A DNA stretch of 64,000 bases. Source: a virus. The stretch lies in IMG/VR virus record IMGVR_UViG_3300032242_003075, positions 25,883 through 89,882 of that record; one strand, given 5' to 3'. The notes under the pieces were generated by a model. That model searched no databases. It saw only the letters and a program-made list of their open reading frames with translations, and was not told the origin of the DNA. Made by a program: the position numbers and the translations under genes. Shown here piece after piece: positions 23,932 through 32,895 of this stretch; the first letter of the stretch is position 1, and each line of letters begins with the position of its first letter.

Positions 23932-25455
23932 ATGATGATAGACTTTAAGGAGAACATTGAGCTCCTAGAAAAAATAATATTCAATTTTGTTTTAACCGAA
24001 GACGATAATGAGGTAATAATAAAACCTAAAAACTACGATTCTTTGGATAAACGAGAAGTTATTCCATTAATTAAAGCGACCTATTTTAACGATGATACAT
24101 TACAACGCCTTTATAGAATAGCCAAGAAATTTTTTCTTGAGTATTCTAAAGTCCCAACCCGAAACGAACTTAGAGAATTAGCGAACCTTTCTAACTTAGA
24201 CATTTCCGAATCTAAATTTAACTCAGTATTCGCCGTCGACCTAAGTAGCTATAACTATGACTTTTTATTTAAGTACACCAAGTCCTTTGTATTTTACAAG
24301 AACCTAAATGCTTCGGTGATAGATGTTCTTTCTTACTTAAAAACGACCGACATTAACCCCGAAAACGTTGAACTAATCACAAACGAAGTAAGATCAAAAT
24401 TCAACGAAAAGCTAAACGTATCATTTACAAATGCAGAATCAGGTCTAAACTTTTTCAATCCGGTCGATCACGTCCAGCTATCAAAGATTGGAAATCCGAC
24501 CGGCTTTAAATTCTTTGATAAAACGTTAGGCGGTGGTTGGAATCCAAAAACTCTAGTTGTATTTCAAGGTAGACCAAAGGTCGGAAAATCAATGGTCCTA
24601 TCAAATATTGCAGGTCGAGCATTCATGTCAGGCTGTAACGTTGGAATAGCCACCCTTGAGCTATCGGATCGTAAGTACATGAAAAGATTGGGCTCAATGA
24701 TACTAAACATCCCATTTAATGAATACGATTCAATGTTAGATTCATCTCAGGTATCCGAGGTTCAGGAGAAGATGACTAATTTACAAAAGACCATTCCTAA
24801 CCTTGGTGAGCTTGTTGTCAAAGAATTTCCAACTGGTACAGCTTCAGCAATTGACGTAGAAAATTACTTTCTAAAGGTTCAACAGAACACAGGTAAGAAA
24901 TTTAAGATAATCGTCGTTGACTACATTAACTTAATGAGACCAATGCGAGAGCAGGGTAACGTGTATGAAAAGATTAAAGTCATTTCCGAGGAGCTTAGGG
25001 CGATCGCCATCAGAAATGAATGGTGCGTCATTACCGCTACTCAAATTAAGAGAGATGCGGTTGATGACCAAGACTTAAGCATGTCAGATATCGCAGAATC
25101 TTTCGGACTAGTACACACAGTTGACTCACTATTCGGACTGATTAGGGGACCCATGGAAAAGAGAATGAAAATTAAGCTTATCGCCAATCGTGATGGAGGT
25201 TATACCGAAAGCTTTAAGATGTACCGTATGAGCTACGAATTTGCTAAATTAACCGAGGAAAATGATCCAGCTTCTGAATTCTATTCTGATGATGATGATA
25301 CTAAGTCTCTTGAGAGTCAAATGAGAACTCAGTACCAAACGGTTTACACAACGACTCTACCTCCAAATTTAATTCCAATGGCAGAGGCTTTGGCTAAAAC
25401 TCATACCATGAATACGTCAAGCAATTATGATGACATACTTGCTGACATAAAATAA
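23932..25455 (+). CDS. 41: Replicative DNA helicase, DnaB/T4 gp41-like
   Basis: This 507-aa hexameric helicase unwinds DNA at the fork. The N-terminal ~170 residues are helical. The RecA-like motor domain begins near residue 185, with Walker A FQGRPKVGKSMVLS, then VGIATLELSDRKY, Walker B IIVVDYINLMRP, and the sensor-like WCVITATQIKRDA. The C-terminus is acidic and ends with a polar tail. Two adjacent ATG codons (23932 and 23935) could start it; the first is used here. The order uvsX-small gene-41 matches T4. Confidence 0.93.
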   Translation: MMIDFKENIELLEKIIFNFVLTEDDNEVIIKPKNYDSLDKREVIPLIKATYFNDDTLQRLYRIAKKFFLEYSKVPTRNELRELANLSNLDISESKFNSVFAVDLSSYNYDFLFKYTKSFVFYKNLNASVIDVLSYLKTTDINPENVELITNEVRSKFNEKLNVSFTNAESGLNFFNPVDHVQLSKIGNPTGFKFFDKTLGGGWNPKTLVVFQGRPKVGKSMVLSNIAGRAFMSGCNVGIATLELSDRKYMKRLGSMILNIPFNEYDSMLDSSQVSEVQEKMTNLQKTIPNLGELVVKEFPTGTASAIDVENYFLKVQQNTGKKFKIIVVDYINLMRPMREQGNVYEKIKVISEELRAIAIRNEWCVITATQIKRDAVDDQDLSMSDIAESFGLVHTVDSLFGLIRGPMEKRMKIKLIANRDGGYTESFKMYRMSYEFAKLTEENDPASEFYSDDDDTKSLESQMRTQYQTVYTTTLPPNLIPMAEALAKTHTMNTSSNYDDILADIK

Positions 25456-25468
25456 TAAACAAACACCA

Positions 25469-26122
25469 GTGATTACTGACGACAACCACCACGAATTTGA
25501 CGAATTTAGCAATGTACATGAGTCAATTGACGATATTGAATACGATGATTCGTATGATGAATTAGAAGAAGACTCCGATTACGACGATGTTGAACTCGAA
25601 AGGCGCAGAGTGGCCTATTCTGATCTAAAGAAGTCAGATAAGATATTCAATAACACCTATAACTTAGGTCTTGAAAATCATGACGAGGATGAATATTCTC
25701 AGCTAAACTCAAAATCTGAGATTAAAATAGATAGCGGTTCTCCTGACTATCACATGTACGATCCCGAGAGATATTCGGATCATGTTGATCTCTCGATCAT
25801 ACATCGAGACATTGACATTTACGTTAAAGGTAATCAACGCGTGAACGAATTACTGGGAGATGAACCTGAAAGAAAAAAATTCACAAGGTCCGAAATAAAT
25901 GAACTTTTTGAAATTTTAATAAACGGCCTAACCAAAGGTCCACAGACGAACGTTTTTATCAATTCAATTCACGTATTGGATGCAATTTCCGCTTTACTTA
26001 GCGTTGAGTATAAAAAGCTTTTTGACACTCTAACCTACGAAAACAAAGAAATCCTGCTAATAGAATTAAATGCAAAATACGGATTTTTAGACAGTACCGG
26101 TAGAAACCATAAGATATTTTAA
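25469..26122 (+). CDS. Acidic protein between gp41 and gp47 (217 aa), unknown
   Basis: The start is GTG at 25469. The first 60 residues are strongly acidic (many Asp/Glu, with stretches such as DDIEYDDSYDELEEDSDYDD). The C-terminal part is more globular (KFTRSEINELFEILINGL, then ISALLSVEYKKLFDTLTY). No motif is recognised. Acidic N-terminal tails are common in proteins that mimic or displace DNA or bind basic partners, but nothing more can be said. The stop codon overlaps the gp47 ATG by one base (TAATG), so the genes are coupled. Confidence 0.7.
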   Translation: MITDDNHHEFDEFSNVHESIDDIEYDDSYDELEEDSDYDDVELERRRVAYSDLKKSDKIFNNTYNLGLENHDEDEYSQLNSKSEIKIDSGSPDYHMYDPERYSDHVDLSIIHRDIDIYVKGNQRVNELLGDEPERKKFTRSEINELFEILINGLTKGPQTNVFINSIHVLDAISALLSVEYKKLFDTLTYENKEILLIELNAKYGFLDSTGRNHKIF

Positions 26123-27237
26123 TGCAACTTAATAACATTAGAAAAATAACGTTGATAGGCGATCTCCATCTAGGAATCAAGAATAACTCAATGGAATGGC
26201 TTCAGATACAAAAAAGCTTTTTACTTGATTTTTTGATTAGTAAGGTTGATGAAGATTTCAATCAAGCTCAGGATATTCTTTTGTTTGAGGGAGACATCTT
26301 TCATTCTCGTGAATCAATTAACGTTAGAGTTCACGATGAGGCTCTAACCATCTTTAAAACTCTTGCTGAAAAATTCAAGCGTGGAATCTACATCATAATT
26401 GGAAACCATGACGTGTATTACAAAGATCGAAACGTGGTTCACTCATTAAAGGCAATATCTCACCTGTCCGATAACATTCACGTGTTTGAAAATCCTAAAA
26501 CTTTAAGCATAAACGGATCTCATAATTTTTTAATGTTACCTTGGGTTGAAGATACGTCAAAGATCTCCGGCATAATATCCGATAATAAGGATTTTTGTGA
26601 TTACGTAATTTGTCACACCGACGTTAAGGGAGTTAAGTACAATCGTTGGACCAAAGTCGATCATGGAGTTGAAGTTTCCGACCTAGAATCGTATAAGCGA
26701 GTTTATTCCGGTCACATTCATCATCGTCAAGAGTTTAAAAATGTTCTCTACACTGGGACTCCTTACCAAATGGACAGGGGAGATCGCGGAAATACTAAGG
26801 GTTTCTATCAGTTGGACGTTTCTAGTTCAAAGATAATTGAAACCTTCATTGAGAACACTCAATCGCCAGTTTACAAGAAATTCGATGTGTATGATCTACT
26901 AGAGAAACCTATGTCTGATATAATCGATGAATTCAATAATTCATTCGTTGACATTATGATAAGCGTTAGCTTAGTTAATAAATTCTCGGTGAATAGATTC
27001 TTGGAATTGATTTCTAAGTCGACTCACAGAAAGATTGAATTTTTTACCTATGCTAATGATGATTCAAAGTCAGATTCAACGAGTGTTGAATTTAATCCTG
27101 AGGACCAATTTAACGTAATTGACATTTTTAAAAGTTACATTAAATCCAAGGAATACTCTCAGACGTTTAAACAATCTCTCGCTAAAAAATTCGTTGAGAT
27201 TCATAATACTGTAAAATTACAAGACCTAAATGATTAA
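26122..27237 (+). CDS. 47: Recombination nuclease subunit, Mre11/SbcD-like (T4 gp47)
   Basis: The 371-aa calcineurin-type phosphoesterase pairs with gp46. Metal-binding motifs are in order: LIGDLHLGIK (motif I), LFEGDIFHSRE (II), IIIGNHDVYY (III), YVICHTDVKG (IV) and YSGHIHHRQEF (V). The C-terminal 120 residues form the partner-binding/capping region. With gp46 it resects DNA ends for recombination-dependent replication and host DNA degradation. In T4 genes 47 and 46 are close neighbours, as here, but this genome has a SET-domain gene between them. Its 3' end overlaps that gene by 8 bases. Confidence 0.95.
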   Translation: MQLNNIRKITLIGDLHLGIKNNSMEWLQIQKSFLLDFLISKVDEDFNQAQDILLFEGDIFHSRESINVRVHDEALTIFKTLAEKFKRGIYIIIGNHDVYYKDRNVVHSLKAISHLSDNIHVFENPKTLSINGSHNFLMLPWVEDTSKISGIISDNKDFCDYVICHTDVKGVKYNRWTKVDHGVEVSDLESYKRVYSGHIHHRQEFKNVLYTGTPYQMDRGDRGNTKGFYQLDVSSSKIIETFIENTQSPVYKKFDVYDLLEKPMSDIIDEFNNSFVDIMISVSLVNKFSVNRFLELISKSTHRKIEFFTYANDDSKSDSTSVEFNPEDQFNVIDIFKSYIKSKEYSQTFKQSLAKKFVEIHNTVKLQDLND

Positions 27238-27727
27238 TCCTGCAATACTACAAACACTAATCGTTAATAAAACACCGGACGGTGAGTTCGGAGTCTTTAC
27301 CAATGCGCAAATACACAAACATACGACGGTTGAAATTTGTGCCTGGCTACCTATCACCAAAAAAGTCCAAATCTTACTTAAATCAAACGGCTCAAGTTTA
27401 GCCAACGCTATATTTGAAAATCCTGACGGAATGGACAGGGAAAGAGCTTTCATTGAAAAGCTGGCTGACATGGAATTACAGAAGAGATTGGACGCAGGGC
27501 TGATTAGCCAAAGTCAATTTACCGATCTTATACTCAGTTCATTTGACCCAACTAAATTACTTCACGTAGAGTCTCATGCTCTACTTTTAGGGTTCGGTTC
27601 AATTTATCGAAGATCACAAGTATCCCCTAACCTTAATTGGGAATATGATAGTTCCTCTAAACTATACAAATTCTTTGCAGTACAAGATATTCAAGCGGGT
27701 CAAGAACTCACGTATTTTACCAACTAA
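27230..27727 (+). CDS. SET-domain protein (putative lysine methyltransferase)
   Basis: The 165-aa product shows the order of SET-domain landmarks. The N-terminal strand EFGVFTNAQIHKHTTVEICA corresponds to G-x-G-x-F/V-A. The substrate/cofactor region HALLLGFGSIYRRSQVSPNL corresponds to the family pattern G-x-G-S-x-x-N-H-S-x-x-P-N. The C-terminal FFAVQDIQAGQELTYF corresponds to A-x-x-x-I-x-x-G-x-E-L-x-x-x-Y. The NHS triplet is degenerate (RRS), so activity is uncertain. SET proteins methylate lysines of histones, ribosomal or other proteins. The gene is wedged between 47 and 46 with overlaps or abutment on both sides, so it is fixed in the recombination operon. Confidence 0.75.
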   Translation: MINPAILQTLIVNKTPDGEFGVFTNAQIHKHTTVEICAWLPITKKVQILLKSNGSSLANAIFENPDGMDRERAFIEKLADMELQKRLDAGLISQSQFTDLILSSFDPTKLLHVESHALLLGFGSIYRRSQVSPNLNWEYDSSSKLYKFFAVQDIQAGQELTYFTN

Positions 27728-29388
27728 TGAAGATTCACGAATTCTCATTTCGAAATATTTGCTCTTACGGCAATAAATTACAGACCTTTAAGTTTACGGA
27801 TGATCCAAAGCTAATTCTTGTTCAAGGTAAGAACGGAAGCGGCAAATCCTCAATTTCCGACGCGCTGACCGTTTCGATTTACGGAAAGTCAGCGACTCGT
27901 AAGATCAAGGAAATTCCCAACCGGATCAACAAGAACGCTTACACTCACATCAAATTAACAACTTACGGCGGTAGGGAGGTCGAAATTGAACGTGGAATAG
28001 AACCTAATTTTTCAAGGGTAACGATCGACGGTGCCGATTACAATTTACCGGATAAGCGAAGGGTCGATGATTTCATTGAGGAAGAGTTAACCAAAATTCC
28101 ATTCAATGTTTTCTCAAACACAATAAGCCTATCAGTTAATGATTTTAAAAGTTTCGTTAAATTAAGTCCGGCTGACAAGCGTCAAATCATCGATAAGATA
28201 TTTGGACTTGACATTGTGAATGACATGTCAAAGGTTTCAAAGGAGGAGACAAAGAAGATTAAGGGCGAAATAACTCCGCTTGAAACTTCAATCCAAAGTA
28301 ATCAACGACTTTTAGAATCTTCGGTTAATCAGCTGGAGTCACTAAAGACTGAGATAGAAGCGACCAATACTGCAAAGCTTGAGGAGTTAACTAATCAAAT
28401 CACTGAATTATCTGAACAGAAAGAGACTCACCGATTGAAAGCTGGCGAATTTACAACACAGATCAATGAAATACAGAAAATCATTAGACAGCAACGTGAA
28501 TCAATAGGCACGATAAGATTAAACGTTTCTGAAATACAGAAAAAGTTGGACATTTACAGCAAAAACAAGTGTCCACATTGTTTATCTGATCTTACTGATG
28601 AACTTCACAGTCAAATTAAAGACAAGTTATTGGCTAAGAAGTCCGAGCAAGAATCTCTTGCACCAAGCATTACTGAAAAGATTTCAGAGTTTGAATCTCA
28701 ATTATCTGAGGTTCAAAACACTCAAACTTCAATCAAGAACCAGTTCTATCAAGTAGATGCTCAAATAACCTCCATTAAGCGTGAGCTATCTGAACTATCT
28801 AAACAGACATCAAATACTTCCGATAAGCATTTATCAGAAGTAATTAAAAGAATCAGAACTGAGATTCAAGACAGATCAGTTGAATTAACTGAGTGTCAAG
28901 AACGACTTAAGATCTCCCAAGAAATGGAACAAATACTCTCTGACAACGGCATGAAAAAGATGCTAATGAGTCAAATAATTCCATTGCTTAACAAGAAAAT
29001 TCTTAAAACGGCTAAGGTTCTGGAGTTTAAATTTGCATTTGAGTTTGACTTGGAGTTCAATCCAATAATCACCCATTTGGGAATGCAAATTTCTCCGGAT
29101 TCACTATCCGCTGGAGAACAAAAGAAGATGAACTTAATCGTTTTATTGTGCATTCTTGAGCTTATTAAGCTTAAGCATAATAAGGTGAACGTGCTATTTC
29201 TAGATGAGATTTTTTCATCGTTAGACGTTGACTCAATATTTAGAGTAGTTGATCTACTTAAAACTTTCTCCAAGAAGTACAATATGACAGTATTCGTCAT
29301 TTCTCACGATCCTCTTCCTGAGGAATACTTCGACACCAAAATTCTGGTGGAGAATTTTGACCATTTTTCGGATTTAACGATCATTTAG
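27727..29388 (+). CDS. 46: Recombination ATPase subunit, Rad50/SbcC-like (T4 gp46)
   Basis: The 553-aa SMC-like ATPase has Walker A VQGKNGSGKSSISDAL near residue 35 and a long coiled coil from about 165 to 400 broken by the zinc-hook KNKCPHCLSDL near residue 280. It also has the ABC signature DSLSAGEQKKMNL near residue 457 and Walker B VLFLDEIFSSLDVDS near residue 495. It forms the nuclease complex with gp47. Length matches T4 gp46 (560 aa). The ATG abuts the stop of the SET gene (TAATG). Confidence 0.95.
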   Translation: MKIHEFSFRNICSYGNKLQTFKFTDDPKLILVQGKNGSGKSSISDALTVSIYGKSATRKIKEIPNRINKNAYTHIKLTTYGGREVEIERGIEPNFSRVTIDGADYNLPDKRRVDDFIEEELTKIPFNVFSNTISLSVNDFKSFVKLSPADKRQIIDKIFGLDIVNDMSKVSKEETKKIKGEITPLETSIQSNQRLLESSVNQLESLKTEIEATNTAKLEELTNQITELSEQKETHRLKAGEFTTQINEIQKIIRQQRESIGTIRLNVSEIQKKLDIYSKNKCPHCLSDLTDELHSQIKDKLLAKKSEQESLAPSITEKISEFESQLSEVQNTQTSIKNQFYQVDAQITSIKRELSELSKQTSNTSDKHLSEVIKRIRTEIQDRSVELTECQERLKISQEMEQILSDNGMKKMLMSQIIPLLNKKILKTAKVLEFKFAFEFDLEFNPIITHLGMQISPDSLSAGEQKKMNLIVLLCILELIKLKHNKVNVLFLDEIFSSLDVDSIFRVVDLLKTFSKKYNMTVFVISHDPLPEEYFDTKILVENFDHFSDLTII

Positions 29389-29438
29389 GTAACCTTTTTT
29401 GATTTTAGTAGTAAAAGATAGAAAATCTTTACTCAACT

Positions 29439-30329
29439 ATGATCACCTTCAAAGCTAATTCATTTGCTGAATGTTATTCTGACTCACTTAAGTCACTTTT
29501 AGAAAATGGCTTAGTTAATAACGCTAGGGGTACCACAAGTAAAGAATTACTGGACGTTGCCCTAGTCATTGAGGATCCGACTAAATGCCTATATTCTAAT
29601 CAGGTCAGAGGTTCACAATTAAAGTACATAGCTGCTGAATTTCTTTGGTATTATTCTGGCCGAAATGACGTAGAGTTCATTTCAAAATGGGCAAAGTTCT
29701 GGGAAACGATTCAGAATCCTGACGGTACAGCTAATTCGGCTTACGGTAACTTAATATTCACCGAGACTAACGAGCATGGGTTTTCTCAGTATCAATGGGC
29801 AATACAGAGTCTAATCAATGACGCTAATACTCGTCAAGCAATACTTCATTTTAATAAACCTAAACACCAGAATTCTTCTAATAAGGATTTCGTTTGTACT
29901 ATGTACGCGAACCTACACATTAGACGAAATAAGCTCTACATGAGCGTTTTCATGAGAAGCAATGATGTTATTTTGGGAACTCCGACCGACGTAGCATTTT
30001 TTTGTTCCTTACAAATGCAAATTCATTCTCATCTTAAAGAATTTTATCCGGATCTGGAACTAGGTTCGTATACACACGTTGCTAATTCCTATCATGTGTA
30101 CGACCGACATTACGATCTAGTTAACAGAATGTTAGACTCTGAATTTAACCCTGAAAGTCTTCCACCGATAATTTCAGATCTAATTGAAATTGATGGAACT
30201 CAATCCAATGACTTCAAATCAGTTTTTGATTCAATTAACTCGCCGAGCGACGACATCTTGATATTTCAGGACAGTTTTGATCTTTTAAAATGGATCTTTC
30301 TAAATCTATCCAACATTAACCCCGAATAA
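29439..30329 (+). CDS. dCMP hydroxymethylase-like enzyme (thymidylate synthase family)
   Basis: This 296-aa thymidylate-synthase-fold enzyme has the catalytic Cys in DFVCTMYANL and the phosphate-binding FMRSNDVILG. The nucleotide-discriminating position reads GTPTDVAF, where thymidylate synthase has an Asn (PFNIA). Asp at this point, and Cys-Thr instead of Cys-His, are features of T4 dCMP hydroxymethylase gp42 (DFMCTN, MRSNDVVFG, RNDYAW). SYHVYDRHYDL matches its LHVYSRHFYL. I therefore favour a dCMP-using (hydroxy)methylase, implying modified cytosine in phage DNA; a dUMP-using thymidylate synthase is the alternative. The next gene is dCMP deaminase. Confidence 0.8.
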   Translation: MITFKANSFAECYSDSLKSLLENGLVNNARGTTSKELLDVALVIEDPTKCLYSNQVRGSQLKYIAAEFLWYYSGRNDVEFISKWAKFWETIQNPDGTANSAYGNLIFTETNEHGFSQYQWAIQSLINDANTRQAILHFNKPKHQNSSNKDFVCTMYANLHIRRNKLYMSVFMRSNDVILGTPTDVAFFCSLQMQIHSHLKEFYPDLELGSYTHVANSYHVYDRHYDLVNRMLDSEFNPESLPPIISDLIEIDGTQSNDFKSVFDSINSPSDDILIFQDSFDLLKWIFLNLSNINPE

Positions 30330-30335
30330 CTAATC

Positions 30336-30794
30336 ATGATGATTGATAAACAACATAAATTCGACATAGCTTACATTAAGATGGCTCAAGTTTGGTCAGA
30401 GTTGTCTTATGCAACTCGCAAAAAGGTCGGAGCTCTAATCGTCAAAAACAACACAATCATTGCCGACGGATTCAATGGAACTCCTACCGGTTTTGAAAAT
30501 GAATGTGAAATTGCAATAAACCACGAGGACGGGTCCTTTATTGAATACCAAACTAAGTGGTACGTTCTACATGCTGAATCTAATGCCCTAGCTAAAGTTG
30601 CTAAATCGACCCAAAGCTCAGATGGTGCAACACTATACATCACATACTCTCCATGTCGAGAGTGCAGTAAATTGATCCTACAAGCCGGAATCAAACGAGT
30701 CGTCTATCTAGAAGAGTATCGAGATATTTCAGGTCTTGACTTTTTAAGAAGGGCTGGTGTCGATGTAAAAAAAATAGACAGTCAATCAATATGA
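30336..30794 (+). CDS. cd: dCMP deaminase
   Basis: The 152-aa zinc enzyme converts dCMP to dUMP. It has ATRKKVGALIVKNNTIIADG at the N-terminal side and DGFNGTPTGFENECE typical of phage and bacterial dCMP deaminases. The zinc and proton-shuttle site VLHAESNALAK is followed by TYSPCRECSKLILQAG. In T4 dCMP deaminase and dCMP hydroxymethylase act in one nucleotide-synthesis complex; their adjacency here fits that. Start is ATGATG at 30336. The stop overlaps the next gene by 4 bases. Confidence 0.93.
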   Translation: MMIDKQHKFDIAYIKMAQVWSELSYATRKKVGALIVKNNTIIADGFNGTPTGFENECEIAINHEDGSFIEYQTKWYVLHAESNALAKVAKSTQSSDGATLYITYSPCRECSKLILQAGIKRVVYLEEYRDISGLDFLRRAGVDVKKIDSQSI

Positions 30795-31192
30795 TAGATT
30801 CAACAGATCGCCGACTTGAAATAGTCTTTGTTAGAGATCAGCGACAATTTATTCAAGTTTTTAACAAAAAACAAAAATGCGATTATTTACTTAACGTGAA
30901 TAAAATAATTAGGGAAAAATTTGAGCAAGAGATCATTGTCCCCAATAAGATTCAGTCCTTTTTAATTAATTATGAAATTAAAAAACTAATTGACAAAGCG
31001 GTAAACGTTAGGAATCGAAAGTACAATCGAATAATTTACGTAAATTCAGGATTAAGCGTTAGTAGCATAAACAATGCAATAAAATTCTTAACTCTTGCGT
31101 ATGATGAGATAACGTTTGTCCCGAAGCTAATTGATACCGACTCTGATTTTAATGAACTTGCCGGAGTTGAAATCATAAAAAAAGGGCTTTAG
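30791..31192 (+). CDS. Unknown protein at the operon end (133 aa)
   Basis: No known family is recognised. The sequence is rich in Ile, Asn and Lys, with an alternating strand/helix pattern (RLEIVFVRDQRQFIQVFN, then YNRIIYVNSGLSVSSINNAI) suggesting a small alpha/beta domain. It overlaps the dCMP deaminase by 4 bases (ATGA) and ends just before a strong terminator, so it is the last gene of the nucleotide-metabolism operon. A link to nucleotide metabolism is only by position. Confidence 0.65.
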   Translation: MIDSTDRRLEIVFVRDQRQFIQVFNKKQKCDYLLNVNKIIREKFEQEIIVPNKIQSFLINYEIKKLIDKAVNVRNRKYNRIIYVNSGLSVSSINNAIKFLTLAYDEITFVPKLIDTDSDFNELAGVEIIKKGL

Positions 31193-31203
31193 AGCCCTTT
31201 TTT
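31178..31203. terminator. Bidirectional terminator between convergent units
   Basis: AAAGGGCT-TTAG-AGCCCTTT is flanked by A-run and T-run. It closes the rightward replication operon and the leftward head/tail cluster. Confidence 0.92.
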
Positions 31204-31220
31204 ATTAGATATTAGTTTAA

Positions 31221-31610
31221 TTATGCTCGATTTATCTTAACTTGTCCAGAATAAACTTGAGAATCTTCAGGTTTATTAACATCGTCTATTAGTACAATAT
31301 CAAATTCACCAGCTTTATCCTTTCTAGTCGAGATCATTACTGCAGAATCTTTTTTTGAATTCGAAGTCATTGGCTCAATTACCTTAAAATTTCTAACCTC
31401 CTTGCTATCTTCGCTTGGTTCTCCCAATGCGGTAAATTCAAAGGACTTTCCGTCAGCAGTCGTGACTGAGATTTTGTAATTGTTGTTAGTTGGCTCAGCC
31501 GGTTTAATCGTTGTAGTTTCGACGGACTTCTGATCAATGTCTCCTGTTCCAGGCATTGCTACTGCATCCTCCTCAGATAACCATTGTTCGTATAGTTTAA
31601 TCGCTCTCAT
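31221..31610 (-). CDS. Putative internal head protein with capsid-targeting peptide (129 aa)
   Basis: The N-terminus MRAIKLYEQWLSEEDAV matches the T4 capsid-targeting pattern (Y-x-x-W-L-x-E), with a predicted cut after Glu13. Next comes a Pro/Thr-rich linker and a beta-rich domain (YKISVTTADGKSFEFTALGE). No known enzyme family is seen. It is last in the leftward unit with the tube gene and the acidic 212-aa protein, 8 bases downstream of the latter. A packaged or head-decorating role is inferred from the peptide. Confidence 0.7.
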   Translation of the reverse strand: MRAIKLYEQWLSEEDAVAMPGTGDIDQKSVETTTIKPAEPTNNNYKISVTTADGKSFEFTALGEPSEDSKEVRNFKVIEPMTSNSKKDSAVMISTRKDKAGEFDIVLIDDVNKPEDSQVYSGQVKINRA

Positions 31611-31618
31611 TAAGATGA

Positions 31619-32257
31619 TTATTCTTCGTCCTCAGGATTTTCAGATTCTTCAGAATCTTCTTCTTCTTCCTCAGCTGGAGCTTCGCTCATTCTCTTAACT
31701 GCTGTACATAGCAGTTCAGCAACTTCTTCTCTATCAATTTCCATCTTTTCTGCTATGTCAGATATAAGATCTTCGATTTCTTCTCCGAACTCATCCATTA
31801 AGTTTTCAAGTTGTTCTGCATCAACCTCAACGTCTTCCGGCGATCCTTCCATGGGCTCATCCGTTAATGGTTCATCGGTTTCAGCTTCAGCGAACATGTT
31901 GAATCCTTCACTCTCGTTTAGAAATTCTTCGAAAGTTCTGATTCTTGCGGCTTCTTCAACAGCGTCAACTGTTGCAATTGTTGGTTTTGCGTACATTGGA
32001 TCAAATGGTTTTTTCTTTGACGTTCTTGAAATGAGGTCACGAGTTACCGCTTTCCAAGTTGGGTCGTAATTATGATTGAACTTTCCACCTTCAAAGTCAG
32101 CATTTCTGTCAACTACTCGTTGGTATGGTTCTAGTGATTTTCTTTTTGATTTATCGAAAGGTTCAGCTGAATTAGGTCCGCCGAATCCAGGTTTCTTTAG
32201 GTCAGAATACTTATCCATTGAAGGATTGTCCCTGCGTTTTATGTTAAACATGTCCAT
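31619..32257 (-). CDS. Acidic head-associated protein with internal cleavage motif (212 aa)
   Basis: The N-terminal half is basic/polar (MDMFNIKRRDNPSMDKYSD). RIRTFEEFLNESEGF at residues 105-119 is a full targeting/cleavage-like peptide in the interior (F-x-x-F-L-N-E, then Ser116). The C-terminal ~75 residues are very acidic and helical (DVEVDAEQLENLMDEFGEEI, ending in a Glu-rich tail). Cleavage after Glu115 would separate a basic and an acidic half, similar in spirit to T4 prohead-core proteins that are cut during maturation. No homology is claimed. Confidence 0.7.
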   Translation of the reverse strand: MDMFNIKRRDNPSMDKYSDLKKPGFGGPNSAEPFDKSKRKSLEPYQRVVDRNADFEGGKFNHNYDPTWKAVTRDLISRTSKKKPFDPMYAKPTIATVDAVEEAARIRTFEEFLNESEGFNMFAEAETDEPLTDEPMEGSPEDVEVDAEQLENLMDEFGEEIEDLISDIAEKMEIDREEVAELLCTAVKRMSEAPAEEEEEDSEESENPEDEE

Positions 32258-32276
32258 GATTTAGGATTTAATTATT

Positions 32277-32876
32277 TTATTGACCGATTCGAGTCTCTGT
32301 GTAAGAATCTGCAGAGAACTGAACCGAAAGTTTAAGTATAGTTTCGTTAGTGTAATCCAATTCTGTCTCGGTCATTTTCTCAGGACCTATGAAGACTGGT
32401 GAGAACACAAAATCTCTAAAGATTGCACCTGCTCGGTTGAATTGAGTTACTTGAATTGAAGCTGGGTTGTTTGCCGGTCCAGCGTACGCTGACTTTAAAC
32501 CTTGTCTACCGGTTAACGGGTTATAAATTAAATCAGCCCATGCTCTTAGTGCATTGTAGATGTAGTTATCGTTATTGTCGTTTAAGTTAACCTCAAAGTC
32601 AATCTTGAACTGGTGATATGTTTGAGCAGGCTTAGCTGGAGCGTATATCCTGTCAGAGAATTTATAGTGTTGAACAATTACTCCTGAACCTGAACCTGCG
32701 TATTCCGGAAGCTTATCCACCTTCAATACGTGTTCCAACATTAGATTGTTTCCAAATCCGATTTTTCCTGCTACTGCCGGCGGTGGTGTGATGATGACTT
32801 CAAACTGATTTAAGTAAATCGGTTCGTATCTTCCTGGACCTGCAGTTGAATTTTTAAAATGTGGTAGACCTGCCAT
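32277..32876 (-). CDS. 19: Tail tube protein (T4 gp19-like)
   Basis: The 199-aa product fits the T4-type tube fold: GRYEPIYLNQFEVIITPP at the start, LMLEHVLKVDKLPEY, an extended loop region YKFSDRIYAPAKPAQ, and FKIDFEVNLNDNNDNYIYNA with ALRAWADLIYNPLTG. The end, ELDYTNETILKLSVQFSADS, gives the last strand. Size is similar to T4 gp19 (163 aa). It polymerises inside the sheath. A late-type promoter lies just upstream. Unlike T4, the sheath gene is 15 kb away. Confidence 0.88.
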   Translation of the reverse strand: MAGLPHFKNSTAGPGRYEPIYLNQFEVIITPPPAVAGKIGFGNNLMLEHVLKVDKLPEYAGSGSGVIVQHYKFSDRIYAPAKPAQTYHQFKIDFEVNLNDNNDNYIYNALRAWADLIYNPLTGRQGLKSAYAGPANNPASIQVTQFNRAGAIFRDFVFSPVFIGPEKMTETELDYTNETILKLSVQFSADSYTETRIGQ

Positions 32877-32895
32877 CGTATGTCTTAGTTTTTAG

